Part shown: positions 50,453 to 58,824 of the stretch, one piece after another
How positions within the stretch are numbered: position 1 is the stretch's first letter
Layout of the letters: each line of letters begins with the position of its first letter
Translations under genes and position numbers: made by a program
The notes under the pieces: model-generated
What the model saw: only the letters and a program-made list of their open reading frames with translations
What the model was told of the DNA's origin: nothing
Database searches by the model: none
Assembly (NCBI RefSeq): GCF_004362805.1
Contig: NZ_SNYF01000005.1
Span: forward strand, 813,201-877,200
Source of the DNA: Algoriphagus boseongensis
GTDB lineage: Bacteria > Bacteroidota > Bacteroidia > Cytophagales > Cyclobacteriaceae
Length of the DNA: 64,000 nt
Direction of reading: 5' to 3'

Positions 50453-52747
50453 TTAGAGTTTTCTTCTTTTCAGCCTTAGGCTATTCATTACCACAGATAC
50501 CGAACTAAAGGCCATGGCTCCTCCTGCGATCATTGGATCCAAAAGGAATCCATTGAAAGGATACAATATTCCAGCTGCTATGGGAATTCCAATCAAATTG
50601 TAGATAAAAGCCCAAAAGAGATTTTGCTTGATTCCATTTACGGTCAAATGTGACAAATGGAAGGCCTGAGGAATTTTCTCCAAATCGGAAGTGATCAGAG
50701 TGATTTTAGCCACATCCATGGCAATGTCTGATCCATGTCCCATGGCAATACTGACATCGGACTGTGCCAAAGCTTCTGAATCGTTAATTCCGTCTCCAAC
50801 CATAGCTACGACTTTACCTTTTTCCTGAAGGTTTTTGACAAATTGAGATTTATCTGAAGGCATTACTTCCGCTCTGAAATCTGTAATCCCAACTTCCTTG
50901 GAAACAGCAGCCGCTGTTTGTTGATTGTCTCCGGTCAGCATATAGACGTCCACTCCAGATTCCTTTAGTTTGGTAATTGCTGACTTTGAACTCGGTTTAA
51001 TCTGATCCTGAATGCCCAAGATAGCCAAAGCTTGATCTTGATCAGCAAACCAAATTACCGTTTGAGCTTGTTCACTCCAGGTTTTTGCTGTCTCTTTTAA
51101 ATCGGCAGGAACTGAAATTTTGTTTTCCTGAAGGAGTTTGAGGTTTCCTGCGAAATAGGTTTTTCCGTCTTTGCTGCCTTTCACGCCCCGAGCGGTAATG
51201 CTTTCGAAATGCTCCAAGGAAGTTGCCTTTACATTTTCTTCTTTTAAATACTTCATCACAGCCTCCGCCAATGGATGTTCGGATTTAGATTCCAGAGAAA
51301 GTAAAATTGATTTAAGGTCAACAGTCAACAGACCTCTGTCGACAGCTGTTTCGGAATCCAATTCGGTTGACTGTCGACAGTCGACAGTGGACAAATAATT
51401 TGTAACCGTAGGTTTTCCTTCAGTAATAGTCCCCGTCTTATCCAGAATAATCGCATTGACCTGATGCCCCAATTCCAGACTTTCCGCATCCCGAATCAAA
51501 ATATTGTTTTCAGCTCCTTTGCCTACACCAACCATGATAGCGGTAGGCGTGGCCAAGCCCAAAGCACAAGGACAGGCAATGACTAAGACCGAAACTGCAG
51601 CCAAAAGGGCATGGGAAACCGCATTTTCTCCTCCATAAATCATCCAAATTCCAAAAGTCAAAATGGCAATTCCCATGACCACAGGAACAAAGATTCCAGC
51701 GATTTTATCTACCAGTTTTTGAACAGGAGCTTTACTTCCTTGAGCCTCTTGGACGCGTTTGATGATTTGAGAAAGTAGGGTAGATGCTCCGACTTTTTCC
51801 GCTTCTATCTCCAAACTTCCTTTCTGATTAATGGTACCTGCAAATACCGCATCTCCTGTTTTCTTTTCCACCGGAACAGGTTCACCGCTGATCATACTTT
51901 CGTCCAGGTATGAACTTCCTTCCAAGACTTTTCCGTCAACAGGGATTTTTTCTCCGGGTTTGATCAGGATTTGATCGCCAACTTGTACTTCCTCGATTTT
52001 GATTTCCTGAGGCTTACCATCTTGGATTCGGGTCAAGGTTTTGGGTTGAAGGCCCATTAGTTTCTTCAAAGCGGATCCAGTTTGAGATTTGGCTTTTTCC
52101 TCCAGCATTTTTCCGAAGGAAATAAAGACGATAATCACGGTCGCAGCTTCATAATACACGTGTGGATGAATGCCCCGCTGATGCCAAAACTCCGGAAATA
52201 CCGTGTTAAACACCGAGAAGATAAAGGCAATCCCGGTACTCAAGGCAACGAGCGTGTCCATATTGGCTTTGCCATGTCGGGCTTGCTTCCAAGCATTACT
52301 ATAAAAATGTCTCCCAAAAAAGAACAGAACAGGAATGGAAAGCACCATACTGATCCACTTTCCGGGTTCCCATTCCATAAAGAACATTCCCAAAATGAAA
52401 ACAGGCAAAGTCAGCAAAGCAGCACCGATTGTTTGTTTTTTGACAGCTTTGTATTTCTTCTCCTGTTCTTCCTGAACCGTTTTCTGTACGTCTTTGGAAT
52501 CGATGACCAAACCGTAACCAATGTCGGTCAGGGCCTCATTCAATTTATCGGGAGAGGTACTGTCGTCGTATTCGACCTGTACAGTATTGGTTGCAAAATT
52601 CACCGCCGCAGATTTGACTCCGTCGGTGTATTGCAAAATAGTCTCCACGCTGGAGGCACAAGCTGCGCAGGTCATGCCAATGACTGGAAAGGTTTCCTTA
52701 TGGATTTTCCCTGTGGGTTTTTTGGAAGTCGTGCTTTCTGTATCCAT
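50453..52747 (-). CDS. copA: Copper-translocating P1B-type ATPase (CopA-like)
   Basis: 764 residues from the ATG at 52745-52747 (MDTESTTSKKP; frame opens at 52768). One N-terminal HMA domain with GMTCAACASS (Cys27/Cys30). Membrane motif ACPCALGLATP (CPC), phosphorylation site DKTGTITEGKP, SEHPLAEA (HP motif), MLTGDN and MVGDGINDSEALAQSDV in the hinge region. It pumps Cu(I) from cytosol to periplasm. The region between DKTGT and HP contains an odd roughly 26-residue insertion encoded by a word repeat at 51316-51393. It is upstream of the copZ-like gene on the same strand. Confidence 0.95.
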   Translation of the reverse strand: MDTESTTSKKPTGKIHKETFPVIGMTCAACASSVETILQYTDGVKSAAVNFATNTVQVEYDDSTSPDKLNEALTDIGYGLVIDSKDVQKTVQEEQEKKYKAVKKQTIGAALLTLPVFILGMFFMEWEPGKWISMVLSIPVLFFFGRHFYSNAWKQARHGKANMDTLVALSTGIAFIFSVFNTVFPEFWHQRGIHPHVYYEAATVIIVFISFGKMLEEKAKSQTGSALKKLMGLQPKTLTRIQDGKPQEIKIEEVQVGDQILIKPGEKIPVDGKVLEGSSYLDESMISGEPVPVEKKTGDAVFAGTINQKGSLEIEAEKVGASTLLSQIIKRVQEAQGSKAPVQKLVDKIAGIFVPVVMGIAILTFGIWMIYGGENAVSHALLAAVSVLVIACPCALGLATPTAIMVGVGKGAENNILIRDAESLELGHQVNAIILDKTGTITEGKPTVTNYLSTVDCRQSTELDSETAVDRGLLTVDLKSILLSLESKSEHPLAEAVMKYLKEENVKATSLEHFESITARGVKGSKDGKTYFAGNLKLLQENKISVPADLKETAKTWSEQAQTVIWFADQDQALAILGIQDQIKPSSKSAITKLKESGVDVYMLTGDNQQTAAAVSKEVGITDFRAEVMPSDKSQFVKNLQEKGKVVAMVGDGINDSEALAQSDVSIAMGHGSDIAMDVAKITLITSDLEKIPQAFHLSHLTVNGIKQNLFWAFIYNLIGIPIAAGILYPFNGFLLDPMIAGGAMAFSSVSVVMNSLRLKRRKL
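51316..51393. repeat. Word-repeat insertion inside copA
   Basis: A 78-base block built of GTCAACAG, CTGTCGACAG and GTCGACAGTGGAC words in both orientations. It lies within the CopA nucleotide-binding domain, and its length (26 codons) keeps the frame open. Confidence 0.7.
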
Positions 52748-53025
52748 AGCTAATTGCGGATGATACAAAATTGCTCATTCTTAGCTTGAAAAGTTTTACA
52801 GGATTTTGGGTAAGATTTATAAGATTTTGTTGTTCGGTACGCTTTCTTATTCTGTTTTTTTCACCGCAAAGGCACTGAGAATGAAAAAAAGAGGCTGTCT
52901 CAAAAGTAGAATTTGTCACATTGAGCGAAGTCGAAATGTGTTCCAAATAACTGGAATTGGCCTTCGACTCCGCTCAGGCTGACCACGAAGCGATTTAGGA
53001 GACAGTCTCTTGAAAGATTCTGAAA
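52748..53025. repeat. Nested inverted repeat upstream of copA
   Basis: Outer arms AAGAGGCTGTCTC (52889-52901) and GAGACAGTCTCTT (52999-53011) have one mismatch. Inner arms GTCACATTGAGCGAAGTCGAA (52915-52935) and TTCGACTCCGCTCAGGCTGAC (52963-52983) pair with a few mismatches. The rest of the gap (52748-52888) is AT-rich and presumably holds the copA promoter. The block is non-coding; the outer stem could also end transcription from the SPFH-like gene. Confidence 0.75.
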
Positions 53026-53439
53026 TTAATTTTCTCCCGAAGGTAACTTTAGGCCCCGAGTGGATTCTAGAATTGGGAGATTAGCTTCGGTAGGAATGTA
53101 AATGACTGTTTTGTCGTTCAAGTTTCTCTGCTGTCTAACCCATAAGTACTGGATGTATTTTTCTGAAAGAGCTCCATTTTCGATAGCAATGGCTTCAGCT
53201 GCACCTCGAGCTCTTTCCACTTCTGCTTGGGCATTGAGTTTTTCTGCTTCCAAATTGGCTGCAGCTTCCTCGATTAGAATTCTTCGGTTTTGTTCTGCTT
53301 TTGCAAATTCTGCCCGGCCTGACATTTCTTGCTGCCATACATTGTAGGTTGGGCAACCCCAAAGCCCAAAACCGATTAGTGCAAATAGGAACCATGAAAT
53401 CATTGTGCCTAGCAAAGCACCTTTATAATTTCCATTCAT
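53026..53439 (-). CDS. Small membrane-anchored SPFH-tail-like protein
   Basis: 137 residues. An N-terminal membrane span (about 9-29, GTMISWFLFALIGFGLW) ends next to Cys30 and PTYNVWQQE. It leads into an Ala/Glu-rich helix (about 40-90, EAAANLEAEKLNAQAEVERARGAAEA is one block) and a strand-like end (DKTVIYIPTEANLPILES). The helix plus end resembles the C-terminal half of SPFH/prohibitin proteins, but the Band 7 domain is missing. It may be a natural short relative rather than a truncation. It stands 71 bases downstream of the AraC gene. Confidence 0.72.
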   Translation of the reverse strand: MNGNYKGALLGTMISWFLFALIGFGLWGCPTYNVWQQEMSGRAEFAKAEQNRRILIEEAAANLEAEKLNAQAEVERARGAAEAIAIENGALSEKYIQYLWVRQQRNLNDKTVIYIPTEANLPILESTRGLKLPSGEN

Positions 53440-53510
53440 ATAGATAAGGTATTTAGTTAATGACTAAAGATAATTTAAATTGGAAAATGCCCTTCAAATG
53501 GAATAAAGAA

Positions 53511-54074
53511 TTAAATCAAGTCTAAAGGCCTTCTTGAAGTTTGCCCATTTTTCTTGAATTCACTTGGGGTCATTCCGGTTTCTTTTTTGAATTGGGAGCT
53601 GAGATAGGCCACAGAGCTATAGCCCATCTGAAAGGCTATTTCAGAAAGACTGAGCTCGTCATAAAAAAGGTATTCCTTGACCTTCTCGATTTTTTGCAAG
53701 GTGTAAAATCGCTCGATCGTTATGCCTTCCACAGAAGAAAACAACTTGCTCAAACCGGTATATTCATGGTTGAGCTGTTCTGAAAGTAAAACAGATAAGT
53801 TCTCATTTTGGGAAGTCTCCCTGTGATGAACGAATTGAATGATCAGGGTTTTTATTTGAGAAATCAAGGCAGATTTTCCTGGCTCTAACAATTCAAACCC
53901 TCTTTTCTCAAGTAAAACGGAAAGCTTCTCCTTTTCAGTTTCTGAAATGGGTTGACTTAAGTTAACCTTTCCCAACTCTACTTTGGCTTTGATATTTTCA
54001 TGAGAAAAAATCTCCTCCACTGCTTCTATGCACCGGAGGCAAACCATGTTTTTAATCAAAAGTTGGGTTTCCAT
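53511..54074 (-). CDS. AraC-family regulator with HMA-like CxxC N-terminus
   Basis: 187 residues from the ATG at 54072-54074; a longer frame (54104) would overlap the TonB-receptor stop and lacks similarity. The N-terminal 75 residues read like an HMA fold: MVCLRCIEAVEEIF (Cys12/Cys15), VELGKVNL, and EKLSVLLEKRGFELLEP. The C-terminal AraC DNA-binding domain (about 100-180) has two helix-turn-helix motifs (SLSEIAFQMGYSSVAYLSSQ, then FKKETGMTPSEFKK). I infer a metal-sensing activator or repressor of the copper genes. Confidence 0.85.
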   Translation of the reverse strand: METQLLIKNMVCLRCIEAVEEIFSHENIKAKVELGKVNLSQPISETEKEKLSVLLEKRGFELLEPGKSALISQIKTLIIQFVHHRETSQNENLSVLLSEQLNHEYTGLSKLFSSVEGITIERFYTLQKIEKVKEYLFYDELSLSEIAFQMGYSSVAYLSSQFKKETGMTPSEFKKNGQTSRRPLDLI

Positions 54075-54078
54075 TTTC

Positions 54079-56541
54079 TTAAAACTCTTTTTCTCCAAAC
54101 TCACTCTTCACAAACTTCGCTCGGTTTTTAGAACGATTAATTGTGTAGGATAAGTTCAGAAGAATCATATCCACCTCATAGATGTAGTTGGTGGTGGTGA
54201 AGAATTCCCCTTCTCTACAAGTTGTGATTCTCTGCTCATTGGTCTTTAGGACTCCCAGATCAATATTTTGCCAAACCAGGTTTAAAGCTAATTGTCCATC
54301 AAGGAAGGTTTTTCGAATATTCAAGGAAGGCTGATAAAAGCGACTGTCTTCACCCTGTGCGGTAACTCGCTTGGAGAGATAATTTAAGCTAAACTGAGAA
54401 CTCAGGCTTTTGGTGAAATTGTAAGTCGTGTTAAAATTATAGGAATAAACCCACGCAGCTTGGTCAACTGGTCTATTATCAAACTCGCCCTGTATAGAGT
54501 AGTGGTAGACATTTCCTCCCACATAGCCTTTCCACTTTTCTGTAAAAAAGAGTTCTGTTCCCAATTCTAGCCCAATTGATTTTGCCGTCCCGACATTGGA
54601 ATAAATCCTGTTTAGAATGCTGTCGTTGTAGACCGTATTTACCCTATTCACCAAGTTTTCTACTTGGGTGAAATAGGCAGTTGCGTAGAAACTATTGTCT
54701 TTCCAGGTTTTAACCATTCCCACTTCCAGCGTATTGATAAACTCAGGAAGGACATTGGGGTCACCCTGTTCAAGTGTTTCACTGTGCTCTCTTTCCGGAA
54801 AAGGATTCATTTTAAAGGTGGTTTCCCGTTCTACCCGTTGGGTAAAATTCAGCTTCCAAGTGAGCTCTTTGTTAGCTTGGTAAGTGATATTCCCACTGAA
54901 AAAAGGTCGGATATAATCATACAAATAGGTGGTATCCAAGCTGCCTGACTTGTCTTGTAACTGGAATTTTCGCTCCATGATTTCAGTTCGCACGCCAGCG
55001 CTGTAAGACCATTTTTCTCGCTTTTTATCCCATTGGATATAGCCTGTATGGATGATTCTTTTCAGGTCTACTTCTGAAGAAAACTCAGGTACAATTTCCC
55101 AAATTCCACTTTCGTTATTTTTTCTTTCGTACAAAAAGTCCCCAAAATGATCCAGGAAACGATATTGATACCCTACTTGGAAATTTCCAATTGAACTCGG
55201 TTTAAACGTATAATCCAGATTGTACCGCACCCCATTTAATGGGTTGTCATTGGTATTGTATTCGTCTTGATAAACAATAGAAAGATCTGGATAGCCCAAA
55301 TTTCGGTTGATTGTAGGCCCTCCCAACATGCTGTATTCATAGAGTAGAGAGGTGCTTAGTTTACTCCCATTGGAAAAGGAATGAACATAATCCAAACTTC
55401 CTAATGCAAAGTCACCCCGGCGGTTTTGGTCATTGGCATTAAAGTATTGAAATGGGAGAGTTTCTCCGCCGGGGAATTCTTTGTGATTGTCATAATATAA
55501 AATATCGGCAGTTCGGATTCTGTCCCGAACTCCGGCATAAAACCCAAGACTTAAGGAATTGGAGGGATTAGGTGTATAACCCACAGTAAAGCGACCTGAG
55601 TAATTTTGCTCATCAATACTTCGCTCACCTTCTGATGGGAAATAGGTAGTTGTGTCTCCACTGATAGTATAGACATTTCCCACACGCCTTCCACTTTGGT
55701 CGTTTCTTTGATAGCTAGCCCCAAAAGAAATATCCCATTTTCCTTTCAGGTAATTCAGGTTAAAATCACCGCCATAGCGCTGCTGAGGGGCTTTATTGTC
55801 ATAATTCTCAATAGATGGGAATCCCAATTTCCCATTAAACTGGAGGTAAAGACCATCTGTTGCTCCCTTCTTAGTGGTAATATTGATGATTCCAGCCTTT
55901 CCTTCAGAATCGTATTGTGCGGAAGGAGCAGAAAGCCATTCTACCTTTTCAATGCTATTGGCAGGTAATTGCCCTAAAAGCATCATAGGATCACCCTGTG
56001 TCGGACGACCATTAATCATGACTACAAAACCGGAACTTCCTCGAATGGAAAGTGTCCCTTCTCCATTTATGCTTACCCCAGGAAGGTTTTTCAAAACATC
56101 AGTGGCTGTTCCTCCTTGAGCCGCTTCGAAATTTTCCGCGGAAAAACTTTGCTTTTCAGGTCTGAAATCGGTGGAGATCCGCTGCCCCTCAACCTCTACC
56201 GCTTGAAGATTTTGTGAATCCTGATCAAGGAAAATTATGCCCAAATCTATCTTCTGATTTCGGTCTACTTGAAGATTGGGAATTGTTTGGGAATTAAATC
56301 CCAAGAAACTAGCGACTAGATAGTAGTTGCCTGCTGGGATTTTATCAATCAAAAAGATTCCTTCCAAATCAGTAATGCCTCCATCTACTAAAGAGCTATC
56401 TTGAAAATTATACAAAGCTACAGAAGCAAATTCTAAAGGAATTCCATCGCTTTTGGAAAAGACCTTTCCTTTAATCTGGATTTGCGCAATAGCAGGTAAA
56501 ACTCCTAAGAGAAAGGATATTAAAAATCCCAATTTTTTCAT
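54079..56541 (-). CDS. TonB-dependent receptor-like outer membrane barrel
   Basis: About 820 residues; the frame opens at 56559, and I take the second MK pair (56541, signal MKKLGFLISFLLGVLPAIAQ) as start. A CarboxypepD_reg-like module (about 20-100) is followed by a TonB plug (AAQGGTATDVLKNLPGVSIN, IRGSSGFVVMINGRPTQ, AGIINITTKK) and a large barrel. It belongs to the OMP_b-brl_3 branch. The ligand is unknown; being upstream of the AraC gene, it may be linked to metal uptake, but evidence is positional only. Divergent from the Crp/Fnr gene. Confidence 0.9.
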   Translation of the reverse strand: MKKLGFLISFLLGVLPAIAQIQIKGKVFSKSDGIPLEFASVALYNFQDSSLVDGGITDLEGIFLIDKIPAGNYYLVASFLGFNSQTIPNLQVDRNQKIDLGIIFLDQDSQNLQAVEVEGQRISTDFRPEKQSFSAENFEAAQGGTATDVLKNLPGVSINGEGTLSIRGSSGFVVMINGRPTQGDPMMLLGQLPANSIEKVEWLSAPSAQYDSEGKAGIINITTKKGATDGLYLQFNGKLGFPSIENYDNKAPQQRYGGDFNLNYLKGKWDISFGASYQRNDQSGRRVGNVYTISGDTTTYFPSEGERSIDEQNYSGRFTVGYTPNPSNSLSLGFYAGVRDRIRTADILYYDNHKEFPGGETLPFQYFNANDQNRRGDFALGSLDYVHSFSNGSKLSTSLLYEYSMLGGPTINRNLGYPDLSIVYQDEYNTNDNPLNGVRYNLDYTFKPSSIGNFQVGYQYRFLDHFGDFLYERKNNESGIWEIVPEFSSEVDLKRIIHTGYIQWDKKREKWSYSAGVRTEIMERKFQLQDKSGSLDTTYLYDYIRPFFSGNITYQANKELTWKLNFTQRVERETTFKMNPFPEREHSETLEQGDPNVLPEFINTLEVGMVKTWKDNSFYATAYFTQVENLVNRVNTVYNDSILNRIYSNVGTAKSIGLELGTELFFTEKWKGYVGGNVYHYSIQGEFDNRPVDQAAWVYSYNFNTTYNFTKSLSSQFSLNYLSKRVTAQGEDSRFYQPSLNIRKTFLDGQLALNLVWQNIDLGVLKTNEQRITTCREGEFFTTTNYIYEVDMILLNLSYTINRSKNRAKFVKSEFGEKEF

Positions 56542-56651
56542 CATATTAAAATAACTCAAACCTTAATCAGATTTTGAAGAAATCCATGAAAGGGGAATTT
56601 TTCTTTTTTCGAAAGTTGGACTGCTTCTAAATTTTCATCCTAATAAAATTT

Positions 56652-57230
56652 ATGAAATCCATTCTTTTTCCTCTTTTTGAAGCTTTTAAAAAAATCCAAT
56701 CTATATCCCTAGATTCTATTGGTGAGCTTGAAAGACTTTGTGAAGTAAAGTCCTATTCCAAAAATGGAGAAATACAGGGAATAGGGGCCACTTGTAGGAC
56801 AATTTATTTTGTACTGTCTGGAGTCGCAAGAATTTATTATTTGAAGGATGGGACTGAGGTGACCGAATATTTTGCATTTGAAAACGACCTGATTGTCAGG
56901 GCTGAAAGTTTATTTACCAATACTCCAAGTAAAAAAGCAATTCAGGCACTAGAAGATTCCGTTTTGGTGTCAATTTCCTCAGAAGCCTTATATGGATTAT
57001 TTGAAAAACAACATGATTTGGAAAGGCTTTTTAATAGGTTAGTTCAAAATTCTTATGTGGAAACTCTTCGAAGATTGGAAAATATCCAGTTTTTGACTGC
57101 AGAAGAGCGATATCAAAAGCTTTTGGAAGAGCATCCAGAGATAGTTCAGAAAATTCCATTAAAGTATGTTGCCTCATTTTTGGGAATAACCCAGGTCAGC
57201 TTGAGCAGGATCAGGGCTAGTATACGCTGA
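56652..57230 (+). CDS. Crp/Fnr-family transcriptional regulator
   Basis: 192 residues. A cyclic-nucleotide-binding-type beta-barrel (about 20-115, TIYFVLSGVARIYYL, FAFENDLIV) and a C-terminal HTH (VASFLGITQVSLSRIRASI). Bacteroidota homologues often respond to unknown signals rather than cAMP; no Fe-S cysteine cluster is visible. It precedes the MFS transporter gene by 65 bases and may regulate it. Confidence 0.87.
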   Translation: MKSILFPLFEAFKKIQSISLDSIGELERLCEVKSYSKNGEIQGIGATCRTIYFVLSGVARIYYLKDGTEVTEYFAFENDLIVRAESLFTNTPSKKAIQALEDSVLVSISSEALYGLFEKQHDLERLFNRLVQNSYVETLRRLENIQFLTAEERYQKLLEEHPEIVQKIPLKYVASFLGITQVSLSRIRASIR

Positions 57231-57295
57231 ATTTTTAACATATGTAAAAGGAATTGGCAGGAGAGAGCCTGACCTTTGTCGTCAAAAATTCTCCC

Positions 57296-58504
57296 ATGCA
57301 ACCTGTCCTTGGCTTAAAACAAAACTGGAAGCAATTTTCATTATTGGTATTGATCAATGCTTTTGTGGGAGCAACGGTCGGTATGGAAAGATCAATTTTT
57401 CCAGATTTTGCCTTAGAAATATTTGGTCTGGAGTCTCATATGGCTATGCTGACCTTTATTGTTGCTTTTGGCGTCAGTAAAGCCATAACCAATTATTTCT
57501 CAGGGAAATTTTCCAATCGGTACGGGAGAAAAAACCTTTTAATTTTTGGATGGCTATTGGTGCTGCCGGTTCCCTTTATCCTGAATTTAACCGGAAGTTG
57601 GTCTTGGGTAATTTTTGCCAATAGCCTTTTAGGTATCAGCCAGGGTTTGACATGGAGTAGCACGGTGGTCATGAAAATAGACTTGGTTGGTGAGAAAAAC
57701 CGAGGACTGGCCATGGGATTAAATGAATTTGCAGGGTACTTAGCCTTAGGTATATCGGCTGTAATTAGTGCTTATTTAACTTCAAATTATGGATTAAGAC
57801 CAATTCCCTTTTGGACAATGGGAGGTATTGCATTGATGGGACTCTTGCTCTCGTTCTGGGCTAAAGAAACCAAAGAACATGTTAAAGTAGAATCATCTAA
57901 TACTTCCTCTCCGAAAGTTTCTAAAGCTTTTTGGAACACCACAGTGAGTGATAAAACTTTGAGTTCAGTGACTCAGGCTGGTTTGGTAAACAACTTAAAT
58001 GATGGAATGATATGGGGTTTGCTTCCTGTGCTATTGGTAGAAAAGGGATTCAATCTTGAAGAGATTGGGAGTTTGGCAGCAGTTTATCCTGTCGTTTGGG
58101 GATTTGGGCAATTATTTACCGGAAAAATGTCTGATCACTTTTCAAAAAAGAAAATGTTATTTATAGGTATGTTGTTGCAGGGATTTGCCATAATTGCTCT
58201 TGGATTCGTTTTTTCTAAAATGGAATTTATTGTGCTGTTGACCTTTTTGGGAATAGGAACAGCAATAGTTTATCCCACATTTTTGGCAACCGTGGCCTCT
58301 GCTACTCATCCTCAGGATAGAGCGGAGGTGCTTGGTGTATTTAGATTTTGGAGGGATTTAGGCTACGCGGTTGGGGCTTTGATTTCTGGAATTGTAGCCG
58401 ACCAATTTGGGATTGTTTTTTCCATAATCTTCATCGGAATCCTTACCGTAATTTCTGGCCTAATAATTGAGTTTAGAATGCCAAGAATACGACTGGATAA
58501 CTGA
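57296..58504 (+). CDS. Major facilitator superfamily transporter
   Basis: 402 residues from the ATG at 57296, preferred over an upstream TTG (57254) with no similarity. About 12 membrane segments. The MFS loop 2-3 signature reads FSNRYGRKN (GxxxDRxGR-like) and a second copy appears as MSDHFSKKK. Probably a drug or metabolite exporter; substrate unknown. It follows the Crp/Fnr gene, so the two may form a regulator-transporter pair. Confidence 0.87.
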   Translation: MQPVLGLKQNWKQFSLLVLINAFVGATVGMERSIFPDFALEIFGLESHMAMLTFIVAFGVSKAITNYFSGKFSNRYGRKNLLIFGWLLVLPVPFILNLTGSWSWVIFANSLLGISQGLTWSSTVVMKIDLVGEKNRGLAMGLNEFAGYLALGISAVISAYLTSNYGLRPIPFWTMGGIALMGLLLSFWAKETKEHVKVESSNTSSPKVSKAFWNTTVSDKTLSSVTQAGLVNNLNDGMIWGLLPVLLVEKGFNLEEIGSLAAVYPVVWGFGQLFTGKMSDHFSKKKMLFIGMLLQGFAIIALGFVFSKMEFIVLLTFLGIGTAIVYPTFLATVASATHPQDRAEVLGVFRFWRDLGYAVGALISGIVADQFGIVFSIIFIGILTVISGLIIEFRMPRIRLDN

Positions 58505-58562
58505 AATTACTTAAAAAAAATATTTACTAAATTTACCTTACACCAATCAATCTTTATTAAAA

Positions 58563-58772
58563 ATGAAAAAGTTAAAGTCATTTATTGCCCTTTCCTTGAT
58601 AGCTGGTTTTACGTCAGCTACATTGTTTACTTCTTGCGGAGGTAAAAAAGAGGAAGCTACAGAGGAGACTACTGAGCAAATGGAAGGCGAGCATCCTGCT
58701 GAAGGAGGAGAACATCCTGCAGAGCATCCAGCTTCAGATACTACTGCAACAGACACCACTGCTGCAGGATAA
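58563..58772 (+). CDS. Tiny acidic lipoprotein with HPAE repeats
   Basis: 69 residues. Lipobox LFTSC (Cys about 25) in a long signal, followed by an acidic, Thr/Glu-rich tail with three EHPAE-type repeats (GEHPAEGGEHPAEHPA). It has no fold I recognise. Small charged lipoproteins are common in Bacteroidota, sometimes next to envelope genes. The gene has its own terminator. Confidence 0.7.
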   Translation: MKKLKSFIALSLIAGFTSATLFTSCGGKKEEATEETTEQMEGEHPAEGGEHPAEHPASDTTATDTTAAG

Positions 58773-58792
58773 TCCTCGGGTATTTAGAAAAC

Positions 58793-58822
58793 AAAAGGTT
58801 GCCAATTGGCAACCTTTTTTCA
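58793..58822. terminator. Bidirectional terminator after the acidic lipoprotein gene
   Basis: A perfect 26-base dyad (58793-58818, left half AAAAGGTTGCCAA) is followed by T residues. It lies between convergent genes. Confidence 0.9.
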
Positions 58823-58824
58823 TT

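Noticed and set aside
52082..52753. A 223-codon open frame on the plus strand in the copA region.
   Set aside because: It is antisense to copA, which has complete P-type ATPase motifs; the frame has no recognisable domain.
54075..54104. Longer start for the AraC regulator (54104).
   Set aside because: It would overlap the stop of the TonB receptor gene and adds residues lacking HMA similarity; the ATG at 54072-54074 starts directly at METQLLIKN.
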